From: Bradyrhizobium sp. CCBAU 53351
GTDB lineage: Bacteria > Pseudomonadota > Alphaproteobacteria > Rhizobiales > Xanthobacteraceae
Length of the DNA: 64,000 nucleotides
Direction: 5' to 3'
Assembly (NCBI RefSeq): GCF_015291745.1
Contig: NZ_CP030059.1
Coordinates: 6,289,501 to 6,353,500, forward strand
Part shown: positions 15,478 to 25,838 of the stretch, in pieces
How the letters are laid out: each line of letters starts with the position of its first letter
Position numbering within the stretch: position 1 is the stretch's first letter
The notes under the pieces: model-generated
The model's database searches: none
The model's input: the letters and a program-made list of their open reading frames with translations, nothing else
Told to the model about the DNA's origin: nothing
Program-made: the position numbers and the translations under genes

Positions 15478-17091
15478 TTGCAAGGTCTTGCGGACTTTTT
15501 GAAGAGTATCGGAGCCGCCCGGTTCGCGGCGATGATCGCGGTCACCGCCGCGCTCATCGGCTTTTTCGCGTTCGTCATCATGCGCGTCACCACGCCGCAG
15601 ATGACCACGCTGTTCACCGACCTCAGCGTCGAGGATTCCTCCGGCATCATCAAGGACCTGGAGCGCCAGGGCATCCAGTACGAGATCCGCAACGAGGGCT
15701 CCATCATCATGGTGCCCAAGGACAAGGTCGCGCGGCTGCGGATGAAGCTCGCCGAGGGCGGCCTGCCCAAGGGCGGCGGCGTCGGCTACGAGGTGTTCGA
15801 CAAGTCGGACGCGCTCGGCACCACCTCTTTCGTTCAGAACATCAATCACTTGCGTGCGCTGGAAGGTGAGCTCGCCCGCACCATCCGCGCCATCGACCGC
15901 ATCCAGGCCGCCCGCGTCCATCTGGTGCTGCCCGAGCGTCCGCTGTTCGCCCGCGAAGCGCCGGAGCCGTCGGCCTCGATCGTGGTGCGGGTCCGCGGCT
16001 CGCTGGAAGCCCAGCAGATCCGCGCCATCCGCCACCTCGTCGCCTCCGCCGTCAACGGCCTCAAGCCGCAGCGGGTCTCGATCGTCGACGAGGCCGGCCA
16101 GCTGCTGGCCGACGGCGCGGCAGCCGATCCGGAGCAGGCGGTCGGCGACGAGCGCCGCATCTCCTTCGAGAAGCGGATGCGCAAGCAGGTCGAGGAGATC
16201 GTCTCCTCCGTGGTCGGCTCGGGCCGCGCCCGCGTGCAGCTCTCCGCCGATTTCGACTTCAACAAGGTCACCCAGACCTCGGACAAGTACGATCCCGAGG
16301 GCCGCGTGCTGCGCTCGAGCCAGACCCGCGAAGAGCAGAGCATGACCGCCGACAACAACGGCCAGGTCACAGTCAACAACGAGCTCCCCGGCAACCAGCA
16401 GAACAACGGCGTCGCGGCCAAGGACCAGAGCAAGAAGACCGAAGAGACCAACAATTACGAGATCTCCCGCACCACCAAGACCGAGGTGACCGAGGCCGGC
16501 CGGGTCAACCGCATCTCGGTCGCGGTGCTGGTCGACGGCATCTATTCCAAGAACGACAAGGGCGAGCTGGCCTATCAGGACCGCACCAAGGAGCAGCTCG
16601 ACCGCATCGCCGCGCTGGTGCGCTCGGCCATCGGCTTCGACCAGAAGCGCGGCGACCAGGTCGAGGTCGTCAATCTGCGCTTTGCCGACGCACCCTCCAC
16701 CGCTCCGATCGGCGAGCCCGGTGGCCTGCTCGGCATGCTGCAGTTCACCAAGGACGACGTCATGTACTTCGTCGAGCTCGGCGTGATGATGCTGCTCGGC
16801 CTGATCGTGCTGTTCCTGGTGATCCGCCCGCTGGTCAAGCGCATCCTCGCCTCCGACGAAATGGCCGCCGCCATCTCCGGCGTCCTCGCCGGCCCCGCCG
16901 CCTCGGAAGAGGCCGCGCCCGCCTCGGGCCAGGCGCTCCTGCCGAGCGGCGCCGCCAGCGCGATCGACGTCGCCACCATCCAGGGCCAGGTCCACGCCCA
17001 GTCCGTTCATCGCGTCGGCGAGCTCGCCGAACGCAACCCCAACGAAACCGTCGCCATCGTCCGCCAATGGCTGAGCGAATCCGCAAAGTAA
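15478..17091 (+). CDS. fliF: Flagellar MS-ring protein FliF
   Basis: 537 residues from a TTG start; no better start is available upstream. The first membrane span is at about 18-36 (ARFAAMIAVTAALIGFFAFV) and the second at about 425-445 (FVELGVMMLLGLIVLFLVI). The YscJ-like ring-building motif region includes LERQGIQYEIRNEGSIIMVP and ALEGELARTIRAIDRIQAAR. The C-terminal tail (VGELAERNPNETVAIVRQWL) is the FliG-binding segment. FliF forms the inner-membrane ring on which the motor and export gate assemble. It heads an operon in the order fliF-fliG-fliH-fliN-flbD, the same as in Caulobacter. Confidence 0.95.
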   Translation: MQGLADFLKSIGAARFAAMIAVTAALIGFFAFVIMRVTTPQMTTLFTDLSVEDSSGIIKDLERQGIQYEIRNEGSIIMVPKDKVARLRMKLAEGGLPKGGGVGYEVFDKSDALGTTSFVQNINHLRALEGELARTIRAIDRIQAARVHLVLPERPLFAREAPEPSASIVVRVRGSLEAQQIRAIRHLVASAVNGLKPQRVSIVDEAGQLLADGAAADPEQAVGDERRISFEKRMRKQVEEIVSSVVGSGRARVQLSADFDFNKVTQTSDKYDPEGRVLRSSQTREEQSMTADNNGQVTVNNELPGNQQNNGVAAKDQSKKTEETNNYEISRTTKTEVTEAGRVNRISVAVLVDGIYSKNDKGELAYQDRTKEQLDRIAALVRSAIGFDQKRGDQVEVVNLRFADAPSTAPIGEPGGLLGMLQFTKDDVMYFVELGVMMLLGLIVLFLVIRPLVKRILASDEMAAAISGVLAGPAASEEAAPASGQALLPSGAASAIDVATIQGQVHAQSVHRVGELAERNPNETVAIVRQWLSESAK

Positions 17092-17109
17092 TACGAGAAG
17101 TGAACTGAC

Positions 17110-18207
17110 ATGGCCGCCGCATTGCAAAACGCCAACAGCAACGACATCACCAGCGTGATCTCCACGCTCGGTCAGCGTGCCAACACAAGGGCAAAGGACG
17201 GCAAGCCGGCCGAACAATTGTCCGGACCGAAGCGCGCCGCGATCCTGATGCTTGCGCTCGGCGAGCAATATGGCGGCAAGATCTGGGGCCTGCTCGACGA
17301 CGACGAAGTGCGCCAGCTCTCGCTGGAAATGTCGACGCTCGGCACCGTCGAGGTCGACACCGTCGAGGACATGCTGCTCGAATTCGTCTCGCGCATGTCG
17401 GCCTCCGGCGCGCTGATGGGCAATTTCGACGCCACCGAACGCCTGCTCCAGCAATATCTGCCGCCGGAGCGGGTCAACGGCATCATGGACGAGATCCGCG
17501 GCCCTGCCGGCCGCAATATGTGGGAGAAGCTCTCCAACGTGCAGGAAGAGGTCCTCGCGAACTACCTCAAGAACGAATATCCGCAAACCATCGCGGTGGT
17601 GCTGTCGAAGCTGAAGCCGGAACACGCCGCGCGCGTGCTCGGCATCTTCCCTGAGGACCTTGCGCTCGACGTCGTCAACCGCATGCTGAAGATGGAAGCG
17701 GTTCAAAAGGAGGTCATCGAGAGCGTGGAGAAGACACTGCGCACCGAATTCATGTCCAATCTGTCCCAGACCCGCCGCCGCGACGCGCACGAGGTGATGG
17801 CTGAAATCTTCAACAATTTCGACCGCCAGACCGAAACCCGCTTCATCACCTCGCTGGAGGAGGACAACCGGGAATCGGCCGAGCGCATCAAGGCGCTGAT
17901 GTTCACCTTCGACGACCTCGTCAAGCTGGATTCCGGATCGGCCCAGACCCTGATGCGCAACGTCGACAAGGACAAGCTAGGCGTCGCGCTCAAGAGCGCC
18001 AACGAGGACGTCCGCAACTTCTTCTTCGGCAACATGTCCTCGCGCGCGGCCAAGATGCTGCAGGACGACATGGCGGCGATGGGCCCGGTCCGCCTGCGCG
18101 ACGTCGACGAGGCCCAGGCGCTTCTGGTCAACCTCGCCAAGGACCTCGCCGCCAAGGGCGAGATCATGCTGACCAAGAATCGCGCCGACGACGAACTGGT
18201 GTATTGA
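17110..18207 (+). CDS. fliG: Flagellar motor switch protein FliG
   Basis: 365 residues. Three domains are visible: an N-terminal FliF-binding domain ([20 protein letters not shown] onward), a middle domain with the EHPQ-like region ([20 protein letters not shown], about 158-177), and a C-terminal torque domain with charged residues ([20 protein letters not shown]). FliG couples the stator to rotation and direction. Its TGA overlaps the fliH ATG by one base. Confidence 0.95.
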   Translation: MAAALQNANSNDITSVISTLGQRANTRAKDGKPAEQLSGPKRAAILMLALGEQYGGKIWGLLDDDEVRQLSLEMSTLGTVEVDTVEDMLLEFVSRMSASGALMGNFDATERLLQQYLPPERVNGIMDEIRGPAGRNMWEKLSNVQEEVLANYLKNEYPQTIAVVLSKLKPEHAARVLGIFPEDLALDVVNRMLKMEAVQKEVIESVEKTLRTEFMSNLSQTRRRDAHEVMAEIFNNFDRQTETRFITSLEEDNRESAERIKALMFTFDDLVKLDSGSAQTLMRNVDKDKLGVALKSANEDVRNFFFGNMSSRAAKMLQDDMAAMGPVRLRDVDEAQALLVNLAKDLAAKGEIMLTKNRADDELVY

Positions 18208-18830
18208 TGGCCGCTCCGGCGAAATTCCTGTTCGATACCGACTTCGCGGCGCCCGAGCGGGCGACGCGCGAGAAGGCCGCGACCGCCGCCGAGATCGCCC
18301 AGAAGGTCGCGGAAGCCGAAGCGCGCGCCTATCAGGAAGGCTTTGCCGCAGGCCAGCACGAAGCCAAGGCCGAGAGCGACCGCCGCGTCGCGCTTGCCAT
18401 GGAAGAGATCAATATCGCCGTCCGCGGCATCGCGGCCGGCATCGGCAGCATCGAAACCAAGATGGAAACCGAGGCGGTCGACGTCGCGGTGGCGGTCGCG
18501 CGCAAGCTGTGCGCCGATCTCGTTGCCGCCGAGCCGCTCGGCGAGATCGTCGCGCTGGTCAAGGACTGCTTCTCGCATCTGGTCGCGACGCCGCATCTCG
18601 TCGTCCGCATCAACGATGCGCTCTACGACGCCGCCCGCGAGAAGATCGAGCGGCTCGCCAAGCAGAGCGGCTTCGAGGGCCGGCTGGTGATCCTGGCCGA
18701 GCCGGAGATTGCCACCGGCGACTGCCGGATCGAATGGGCCGATGGCGGCGTCGTGCTGGAGCGCGGCGCCATCGCGGCCAAGATCGACGAAATGGTCGGA
18801 CGCTACATCGCGTCCCGCAGGGGGAGTTAA
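18207..18830 (+). CDS. fliH: FliH-like flagellar assembly protein (FlbE type)
   Basis: 207 residues. The N-terminal part has a glutamate/alanine-rich helix (IAQKVAEAEARAYQEGFAAG) with GxxxG-like spacing typical of FliH, and the C-terminal part has ALYDAAREKIERLAKQSGF and ATGDCRIEWADGGVVLERG, the FliH/YscL signature for binding the FliI ATPase. It would hold FliI at the export gate. Sequence divergence is high in this family; the call rests on these motifs and on its place between fliG and fliN, where Caulobacter has flbE. The ATG at 18207 overlaps the fliG stop; a TTG three bases earlier is the alternative. Confidence 0.85.
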   Translation: MAAPAKFLFDTDFAAPERATREKAATAAEIAQKVAEAEARAYQEGFAAGQHEAKAESDRRVALAMEEINIAVRGIAAGIGSIETKMETEAVDVAVAVARKLCADLVAAEPLGEIVALVKDCFSHLVATPHLVVRINDALYDAAREKIERLAKQSGFEGRLVILAEPEIATGDCRIEWADGGVVLERGAIAAKIDEMVGRYIASRRGS

Positions 18831-18833
18831 CCC

Positions 18834-19184
18834 ATGAGCGACACCGACGGACAGGTCCCGCTGCCCGATCTCAACGGCCCGATGCCGCCTGCCGGCACGG
18901 ATGTCGGCTACAACGAGGACGAATATGCAGCGCGCGCCGCCGCCGACCTCGAGGCCGTGTTCGACGTTCCCGTGCAGGTCTCGGCCGTGCTCGGCCGTTC
19001 CAAGATGGACGTCAGCGAGCTGCTGAAGCTCGGACCCGGCACCGTGCTCGAGCTCGACCGCCGCGTCGGCGAAGCCATCGACATCTACGTCAACAACAAG
19101 CTGGTCGCCCGCGGCGAAGTTGTCCTGGTCGAGGACAAGCTCGGCGTGACCATGACCGAAATCATCAAGACCGAACGCACGTGA
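18834..19184 (+). CDS. fliN: Flagellar motor switch protein FliN
   Basis: 116 residues. The C-terminal SpoA domain (about 40-116) is clear: VFDVPVQVSAVLGRSKMDVS, LLKLGPGTVLELDRRVGEAI, then LVARGEVVLVEDKLGVTMTE. FliN forms the bottom of the C-ring and helps dock FliH-FliI. It starts 3 bp after the fliH stop with a GGGGAG site inside fliH. Confidence 0.95.
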   Translation: MSDTDGQVPLPDLNGPMPPAGTDVGYNEDEYAARAAADLEAVFDVPVQVSAVLGRSKMDVSELLKLGPGTVLELDRRVGEAIDIYVNNKLVARGEVVLVEDKLGVTMTEIIKTERT

Positions 19185-19223
19185 TAACGCGCGAAGGCGC
19201 GACCAGACGGACAGGAGACTGAC

Positions 19224-20609
<1,386 letters not shown>

Positions 20610-20634
20610 GCGCCTCACGCTGGTTGAGACAACG

Positions 20635-20664
20635 AATGCCCGGGCTGGTCCCGGGCATTTCTGT
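20635..20664 (+). terminator. Hairpin terminator after flbD
   Basis: AATGCCCGGG-CTGGT-CCCGGGCATT is a perfect 10-bp stem followed by TCTGTT. It doubles as a copy of the ATGCCCGGG-type palindromic repeat. Confidence 0.7.
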
Positions 20665-20787
20665 TGTGGAGCAAGCTGCCAACCTCGTCATTGAGAGCGC
20701 TCGTCGCATAACGGGATCGCGCCACGCGACTAGGACGCCCGGGAGCAAAGTCCTATAACCCCGCCTGAGAACCACGCGAGGAACCAC

Positions 20788-21936
20788 ATGTCTGAAGGTC
20801 AAATCACGGATTGGCTGGCATCGCAGCGGCAGGCGATGGTCGATCTGCTCCGCGATGTCGTGAACATCGATTCCGGCTCCTATGACAAGGACGGCGTCGA
20901 TGCGGTCGGGGCGCGGTTCGAGAGGCATTTTGCCGAGCACGGCATTCCGTGCCGCCGCGAGGCCAACGCCACCTTCGGCGATGCGATCCATGCCGAGGTG
21001 GTAAAGCCCGGCAGCAACGAGAAGCCGGTGCTGTTGATGGGACATCGCGACACCGTGTTCGGCAAGGGCGAGGCCGGGCGCCGGCCGTTCACCATCAGGG
21101 ATGGGCGCGCCTACGGGCCTGGCGTCGCCGACATGAAGTCCGGTCTCGTCATGAACGTGTTCGTCGCAACAGCCTTCCACAAATTCGGCGGCAACCCGCA
21201 TCCGATCAAGCTGCTGATCACCTCCGACGAGGAGATCGGCTCGCCCTCCTCCCGGCCCGTGATCGAGCGCGAAGGCCGCTCCGCTCGCGCCGTGTTCAAT
21301 TCCGAGCCGGGCCGCCCGACCGGCAACGTCGTCACCGGGCGCAAGGGCGGCATCTTCATGCATCTGGCCATCACCGGCAAAGCCGCGCATTCCGGCGCCA
21401 ACTTCGCCGCCGGCGTCAGCGCGATCGGCGAGCTCGCGCACAAGATCGTGCAGATCCACGCGCTCACCGATCTCGACAAGGGCATCACGCTGAATGTCGG
21501 CCTCGTCTCGGGCGGGCAGTCCGTCAACACCACGGCGCCCTCCGCCGAGGGCCAGATCGACCTGCGCTATGTCGATCCGGCGGATCGTGCGCGGGTGATG
21601 GATGCGATCGAAAGAATCGTCGCGACGTCTTACGTGCCGGGCACCAGCGCAGCGCTGACGATCAAGGGCGAGTTCGTGCCGGTGGTGCAGAGTGCGGAGT
21701 CCAAGACGCTGTTCGATGGCTATCAGGCGGCCGCGCGGCAGGTCGGCCTCACCACCCTGCAGGGCGAGTTCTCCGGCGGCTGCGCGGATTCCGGCTTCAC
21801 CGCCGCCGTTGGCACGCCGACCATCTGCGGTCTCGGCCCGGTCGGCGGCCTCGCGCATACGCCGGAGGAATATCTCGAGATCGACAGCATCGTGCCGCGC
21901 GCGCAGGCCCTGGCGCTGGCGATTTTGCGGGGGTAG
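20788..21936 (+). CDS. M20 family metallopeptidase (glutamate carboxypeptidase-like)
   Basis: 382 residues with the M20 zinc signature: LLMGHRDTVF (first ligand His and catalytic Asp), YGPGVADMKSG (bridging Asp), TSDEEIGS (catalytic Glu and ligand) and the C-terminal histidine in GGLAHTPEEYLEIDS. The dimerisation lid includes KAAHSGANFAAGVSAI. The closest named relatives are carboxypeptidase G2-type enzymes that release C-terminal glutamate; other M20 members hydrolyse dipeptides or acylated amino acids. There is no signal peptide, so it acts in the cytoplasm. Start ATG has GAGG 6 bp upstream. It stands alone. Confidence 0.87.
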   Translation: MSEGQITDWLASQRQAMVDLLRDVVNIDSGSYDKDGVDAVGARFERHFAEHGIPCRREANATFGDAIHAEVVKPGSNEKPVLLMGHRDTVFGKGEAGRRPFTIRDGRAYGPGVADMKSGLVMNVFVATAFHKFGGNPHPIKLLITSDEEIGSPSSRPVIEREGRSARAVFNSEPGRPTGNVVTGRKGGIFMHLAITGKAAHSGANFAAGVSAIGELAHKIVQIHALTDLDKGITLNVGLVSGGQSVNTTAPSAEGQIDLRYVDPADRARVMDAIERIVATSYVPGTSAALTIKGEFVPVVQSAESKTLFDGYQAAARQVGLTTLQGEFSGGCADSGFTAAVGTPTICGLGPVGGLAHTPEEYLEIDSIVPRAQALALAILRG

Positions 21937-21968
21937 CCACGGCCTCCGCCGTCATGCCCGCCCGCGTC

Positions 21969-22127
21969 TCACGAATAACTCGGGGCGTCCGGCTTGCGGA
22001 AGATGTGGATGGGATCGCCGGGGATGATCACGGGCTGGCCAGAGAACATCGCATAGGCATAGAGCGCGAGATAGGCGATCGCGAGCGCGCCGACGGCGTA
22101 GAAGGCGAAGGTCGCGATGCGCTTCAT
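21969..22127 (-). CDS. Small single-span membrane protein, unknown function
   Basis: 52 residues: MKRIATFAFYAVGALAIAYL and further ALYAYAMF form one membrane span, followed by a short polar tail PGDPIHIFRKPDAP. A GGAG site lies about 7 bp upstream. It is below the usual ORF cutoff. It resembles small hypothetical membrane proteins of Bradyrhizobium, but no function is known to me. It lies between the peptidase and the flavin reductase genes. Confidence 0.6.
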   Translation of the reverse strand: MKRIATFAFYAVGALAIAYLALYAYAMFSGQPVIIPGDPIHIFRKPDAPSYS

Positions 22128-22221
22128 CGATCCGCTCCATGGCCATCCCGAACCGGGAGACTCTGGCCGCTTCTAGAGCGATGAGGCGGAAAAGGCCAGC
22201 CTGCGCTTCCTCGGGCAGCGA

Positions 22222-22803
22222 TCAAGCGCCGCGCCGGCCATGCGCGGGAAGGCTGACTTCGGCGAGCCTTGCGGCGTCTTCGTCCTGGTCGACCGCCACA
22301 TACTGGCCGTGCCAATAAGCCAGCGCCGCGGTACGCATCGAGCTCTTGATGTCTCTGACACGGCCGATGACGATGCCGTGCGAGTGGCGCTCCATGATCT
22401 CCTCGACCTCGCAATCGAAGGCCGACAGCGCGCCGACCAGGAGCGGCACGCCCGAGACCGCCGTCACCCATTTGGCGCCTTTGAAACGATCGGCGCCCTT
22501 CAGCCCGCCTTTGCCGGCAAAGCGCTCGGCGACATCCAGCTGGTCGGCGGTGAGGATGTTCACGCCGAAGGCGCCGTGGCGCCGGATCAAGGGGAAGGAC
22601 GAGGCATCCCGGTTGATGCTGACCAGCAGCGTCGGCGGCTCGACCGACAGCGAGGTCACCGAGGTCACCGTCATGCCGGTGATGTCCTTGCCTCTGCCGG
22701 CGGTGATGACGCTGACGCCGCCGGTGAGATGGCGCATGGCGCCGCGGAAATCGGCGGACGAGACGGGGATTTCAGTCATGAGATCGCGGGGCACTACATT
22801 CAT
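22222..22803 (-). CDS. Flavin reductase domain protein
   Basis: 193 residues with the split-barrel flavin reductase pattern: FRGAMRHLTGGVSVITAG, then GMTVTSVTSLSVEPPTLLVS, NRDASSFPLIRRHGAFGVN and ILTADQLDVAERFAG. Such enzymes supply reduced FMN to two-component monooxygenases such as the luciferase-like proteins in this window, though none is adjacent. ATG 22803 is used because GGGGAG lies 7 bp upstream. Confidence 0.87.
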   Translation of the reverse strand: MNVVPRDLMTEIPVSSADFRGAMRHLTGGVSVITAGRGKDITGMTVTSVTSLSVEPPTLLVSINRDASSFPLIRRHGAFGVNILTADQLDVAERFAGKGGLKGADRFKGAKWVTAVSGVPLLVGALSAFDCEVEEIMERHSHGIVIGRVRDIKSSMRTAALAYWHGQYVAVDQDEDAARLAEVSLPAHGRRGA

Positions 22804-23221
22804 AGCATTGCTCCCCGAAGCGGGGTTCCCTGTATTTAGGTACGATCGTCCGCCGATAACAAGTGGCTCGCCGCCAACCGGCTCCGAACCTAAAGCACTT
22901 AAAACGATGGTGCGGTCAGCCGCACTTGTCGAGATCTCTCAACGAAGAACAATGCGCATGCTGTCGCGCGTCCGACGACATGATCAATCGTTCAATCGGC
23001 GAGGCAAATGCAGGCAAATCTTTCCGCACGCAAATGTGAGGGCCGTTTGGTCGGGGCCGGACACAAAAGGCGAAAAACAACCCCATGCAAAGTAGCCGGC
23101 GATAACGGAATCAATCACTTACGCGGCAGGCTATTCGGCCTCAGGCAATGCGTTTGCTCCGTCGGGCAAAACAGGAGCATGATGGCATGATCGCGGAGTG
23201 GGGCCGCCGTGGCCTACAGGT
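22804..23221. other. 418-bp gene-free spacer
   Basis: The stretch is visibly less GC-rich than its surroundings and contains no open frame with a ribosome-binding site. Near 23150 the sequence TTTGCTCCGTCGGGCAAAAC resembles a dispersed Bradyrhizobium spacer repeat. It presumably holds the flavin reductase promoter. Confidence 0.4.
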
Positions 23222-24388
23222 CTAATGCATCCACCGCACCGGCAGATTCTGCAGTCCGCGAAACGCCCAACCGCCGATCCGCACTTCCTCGTCGTCGGCG
23301 ATCTCGAGCATCTTTGCCCGTCCGAACAAGGTCGGCAGCGCGACGTCGGCGATCATGGCGCGGGAGGCGAAGGCGCCGGCGCAGAAATGCGGGCCGGCGC
23401 CGAACGCGACGCTCCTGGTCACGTCGCGACGCACGTCGAACTGATCGGCGCGGTCGAAATGCTTCTCGTCGCGATTGGCGGAGCCGAACATCAGGAACAC
23501 GCGCTCGTCGGTTTCGAATGACACATCGCGGATGGACCACGGCTTTGCGATGCGGCGCGGCGACATGCCGATCGGCGAGATCCAGCGGGCATATTCCTCG
23601 AACGCCTGCAGCCAGGAGACTTCACCGCGCCTGACGAGATCGAGCTGCTCGGGATGGGTCAGCAGCGCCCATATCGTGCCGGCGATCGCCTTGCGCGGCT
23701 CGTTCTGCCCGCCCGAGATCGCGAGCTTGACGTTGGCGCGCACGCTTTCCATCGGCATGCCCGAGGCGAGGAGAACGCCGAGGATGCTCTGGTCGGGATT
23801 CTTGCGCAGCACCGGCAGGATGTCGTCGATCGCAGCGTCGATACCCGACGTCGCGGCATGGCAGCGCGCCTCGACCGCGGGATCGCCGGCATAGTTGGCG
23901 ATGCCCTCGATCATGCCTTGCGACCAGGCGTCCATGTCCGCAAAGCCGATATTGGTGAGGCCGGTGATCGACTTCAGGCATTCGCCGGAGAACGGCAACG
24001 CGAAGTCGCGCATCAAATCGACCCGGCCGGGCGCGATCGACGCGAGGATGCGGTCGGCATGGGCCTGGAACTGCGCGGTCCAATGCGCCTTCACCGTCTT
24101 CGGCGACACCGTCGGGAACATCGCGCGGCGCTCGACCTGATGCGCCTCGCCGTCCTTGCGCATCATGTTGTGGCCCATCAGGCGGTTCATCAGGCCGGCG
24201 GGCTGGTGCGAGGAGAACACGTCGATCTGCTTCTCCGAGATCGAGATGTCGTCGCGGCAGGTGAGCAGCGTCGAGCCGAGCTGCGGCACGAAGGCAATCG
24301 GCGCTTCTTTCCGCATTTTCGCGAGCATTGGATAGGGATCGGCCCAGAATGCGGTGGGATCGATGTCGATTCGCGGCGCGGTGCTCAA
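23222..24388 (-). CDS. Cytochrome P450
   Basis: 388 residues. The heme-binding loop is FGAGPHFCAGAFASR (about 334-348) with the axial cysteine. The ExxR motif is EEYARWISP-type at about 272, and PIGMSPRR follows. The I-helix reads AISGGQNEPRKAI, so the usual acid-threonine pair that handles oxygen activation is replaced by Asn-Glu-Pro. The start is a TTG (24388) supported by GGGAG 6 bp upstream. It is soluble and would need a ferredoxin/reductase partner, none of which is nearby. The substrate is unknown. Confidence 0.9.
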   Translation of the reverse strand: MSTAPRIDIDPTAFWADPYPMLAKMRKEAPIAFVPQLGSTLLTCRDDISISEKQIDVFSSHQPAGLMNRLMGHNMMRKDGEAHQVERRAMFPTVSPKTVKAHWTAQFQAHADRILASIAPGRVDLMRDFALPFSGECLKSITGLTNIGFADMDAWSQGMIEGIANYAGDPAVEARCHAATSGIDAAIDDILPVLRKNPDQSILGVLLASGMPMESVRANVKLAISGGQNEPRKAIAGTIWALLTHPEQLDLVRRGEVSWLQAFEEYARWISPIGMSPRRIAKPWSIRDVSFETDERVFLMFGSANRDEKHFDRADQFDVRRDVTRSVAFGAGPHFCAGAFASRAMIADVALPTLFGRAKMLEIADDEEVRIGGWAFRGLQNLPVRWMH

Positions 24389-24483
24389 GCTTCGCTCCCT
24401 TGCTGTATCCCTGCCGAGACCTAGCGTATCCAGGCGCCGCCGTCTGTCCCCAGCGATTGGGACAGGCGCGTTGGGTGCAGCTT

Positions 24484-25470
24484 CTAGGCCGCAACCTGCC
24501 CGAATGCGACTTTGGCGATCGCATCGCTCAGCACGTCGGCGCCGGCGCCCGGCCGCGTGCCCTGCTCGGCGAGATGGCGACGGAAGGCCCGTGCGCCGGG
24601 CACGGCATGAAATGCGCCGACGAAATGCCGCGTGATCGCATGCAGCCGCGTGCCGCGTGCGAGCTGCTGCTCGATATAGGGCATCACCGCCTCGAGCGCG
24701 GCCTGCATGGAGTCATGCGGGGGCGCTTCGCCAAAAATCTCGGAGTCGACGGAGAGCAGCCGCCACGGTTCCTGATAGGCGGCGCGGCCGAGCATCACGC
24801 CGTCGATATGGTCGAGATGCGCCTTCGCGTCGTCTACACCGGGGATGCCGCCGTTGATGATGATGGGCACACCGGGCATCGCACGCTTGAGCCGATAGAC
24901 GCGGTCGTAATCGAGCGGCGGGATATCGCGATTTTCCTTCGGCGACAGACCGTTGAGCCAGGCCTTGCGGGCGTGCACGATCAGCGCATCGCAGCCGGCG
25001 GCGACCACCGCGCGCGCAAGCGCATCGAGCGCCACTTCCGGATCCTGATCGTCGATCCCGATGCGGCATTTCACCGTGACGGGAACGGTAACCGCACTCT
25101 TCATCGCCTCGACGCACCTTGCCACCAGCTCCGGCTCAGCCATCAGGCACGCGCCGAAGCGGCCGTCCTTCACGCGGTCCGACGGGCAGCCGACGTTGAG
25201 ATTGATCTCGTCATAGCCGAACGCCTCGCCGATCCGCGCAGCTTGCGCGAGGTCACGCGGATCCGACCCGCCGAGCTGAAGCGCCACCGGATGCTCGACC
25301 GCGTCGAACCCAAGCAGCCGCTCGCGGTCGCCGTGAATGATGGCGCCCGTCGTCAACATCTCCGTATAGAGCAACGCCCGCCGCGTCAGATGGCGGTGGA
25401 ACACCCGGCAGTGCCGGTCAGTCCAGTCCATCATGGGGGCTACGGAAAAGCGATAACCCTGTGATTTCAA
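24484..25470 (-). CDS. dusA: tRNA-dihydrouridine synthase A
   Basis: 328 residues. DusA hallmarks: FSVAPMMDWTDRHCRVFHR at the N-terminus, YTEMLTTGAIIHGDRERLL, the catalytic cysteine in LNVGCPSDRVKDGRFGACLM, then the FMN-phosphate-binding GGIPGV and VMLGRAAYQEPW. DusA reduces uridines in the D-loop (positions 20/20a). The N-terminus before YRFSVAP is only a few residues (KSQG) and the start is a TTG with a weak ribosome-binding site, while relatives I know have longer N-termini. The 5' end of dusA is an established integration site for phages and islands, so the N-terminus may have been rebuilt by an insertion (see the remnants at 25.6-26.0 kb). Confidence 0.93.
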   Translation of the reverse strand: MKSQGYRFSVAPMMDWTDRHCRVFHRHLTRRALLYTEMLTTGAIIHGDRERLLGFDAVEHPVALQLGGSDPRDLAQAARIGEAFGYDEINLNVGCPSDRVKDGRFGACLMAEPELVARCVEAMKSAVTVPVTVKCRIGIDDQDPEVALDALARAVVAAGCDALIVHARKAWLNGLSPKENRDIPPLDYDRVYRLKRAMPGVPIIINGGIPGVDDAKAHLDHIDGVMLGRAAYQEPWRLLSVDSEIFGEAPPHDSMQAALEAVMPYIEQQLARGTRLHAITRHFVGAFHAVPGARAFRRHLAEQGTRPGAGADVLSDAIAKVAFGQVAA

Positions 25471-25574
25471 CGATTTACCTTATGCTCTCAATGGGATGCC
25501 CGGAACGGATGCACTCCAAACGGGTCGAAATTACGCACGCTTGTACCTGTTTTGACCTCTCCGTACACCCGTAG

Positions 25575-25685
25575 ACGGCTAGCACATTTCGCATGAAGCC
25601 TTTGGGTCCGGTCGGCAGTTCGGAGCAGCGAGACCGACGACCAACCCAGGATGAGCTCGATGAGATCATCACATTGAGGGCGTGA
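25575..25685 (+). pseudogene. Possible tyrosine-recombinase (integrase) fragment
   Basis: Between two stops the frame reads TASTFRMKPLG... RDRRPTQDELDEIIT. The RDRRPT-x-DEL pattern resembles the segment just before the catalytic domain of phage-type integrases. Only about 36 codons remain and no catalytic residues are present. Its position 105 bp from the 5' end of dusA is what an eroded dusA-specific integrase would show. Recognition is by motif memory only. Confidence 0.3.
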
Positions 25686-25838
25686 AACTCACGATGCGTC
25701 CAAGACTTCGCAACAGCGTCTCGCTCCGGTCAGGTAGATCGCGAAGGCGCCAATCGCAGACATCGCGAGCGAGGTCGGAATCTGGGTCGGGCTGCTGCTC
25801 ACCAGCGAGACAAAGGTCGGCATCATTCTGCCCAACCG

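Noticed and set aside
15415..17790. A 791-codon open frame on the minus strand opposite fliF and fliG
   Set aside because: It spans two well-supported flagellar genes and is rich in the residues expected of antisense shadows (Gly, Leu, Asp, His).
23008..23190. A 60-codon plus-strand frame in the spacer before the P450 gene
   Set aside because: No ribosome-binding site, unusual composition and no similarity to any family I recognise.
25700..25838. A 46-codon minus-strand frame in the dusA-gcd gap (MMPTFVSLVSS...)
   Set aside because: It has no ribosome-binding site or recognisable family and lies in a region of degraded sequence.
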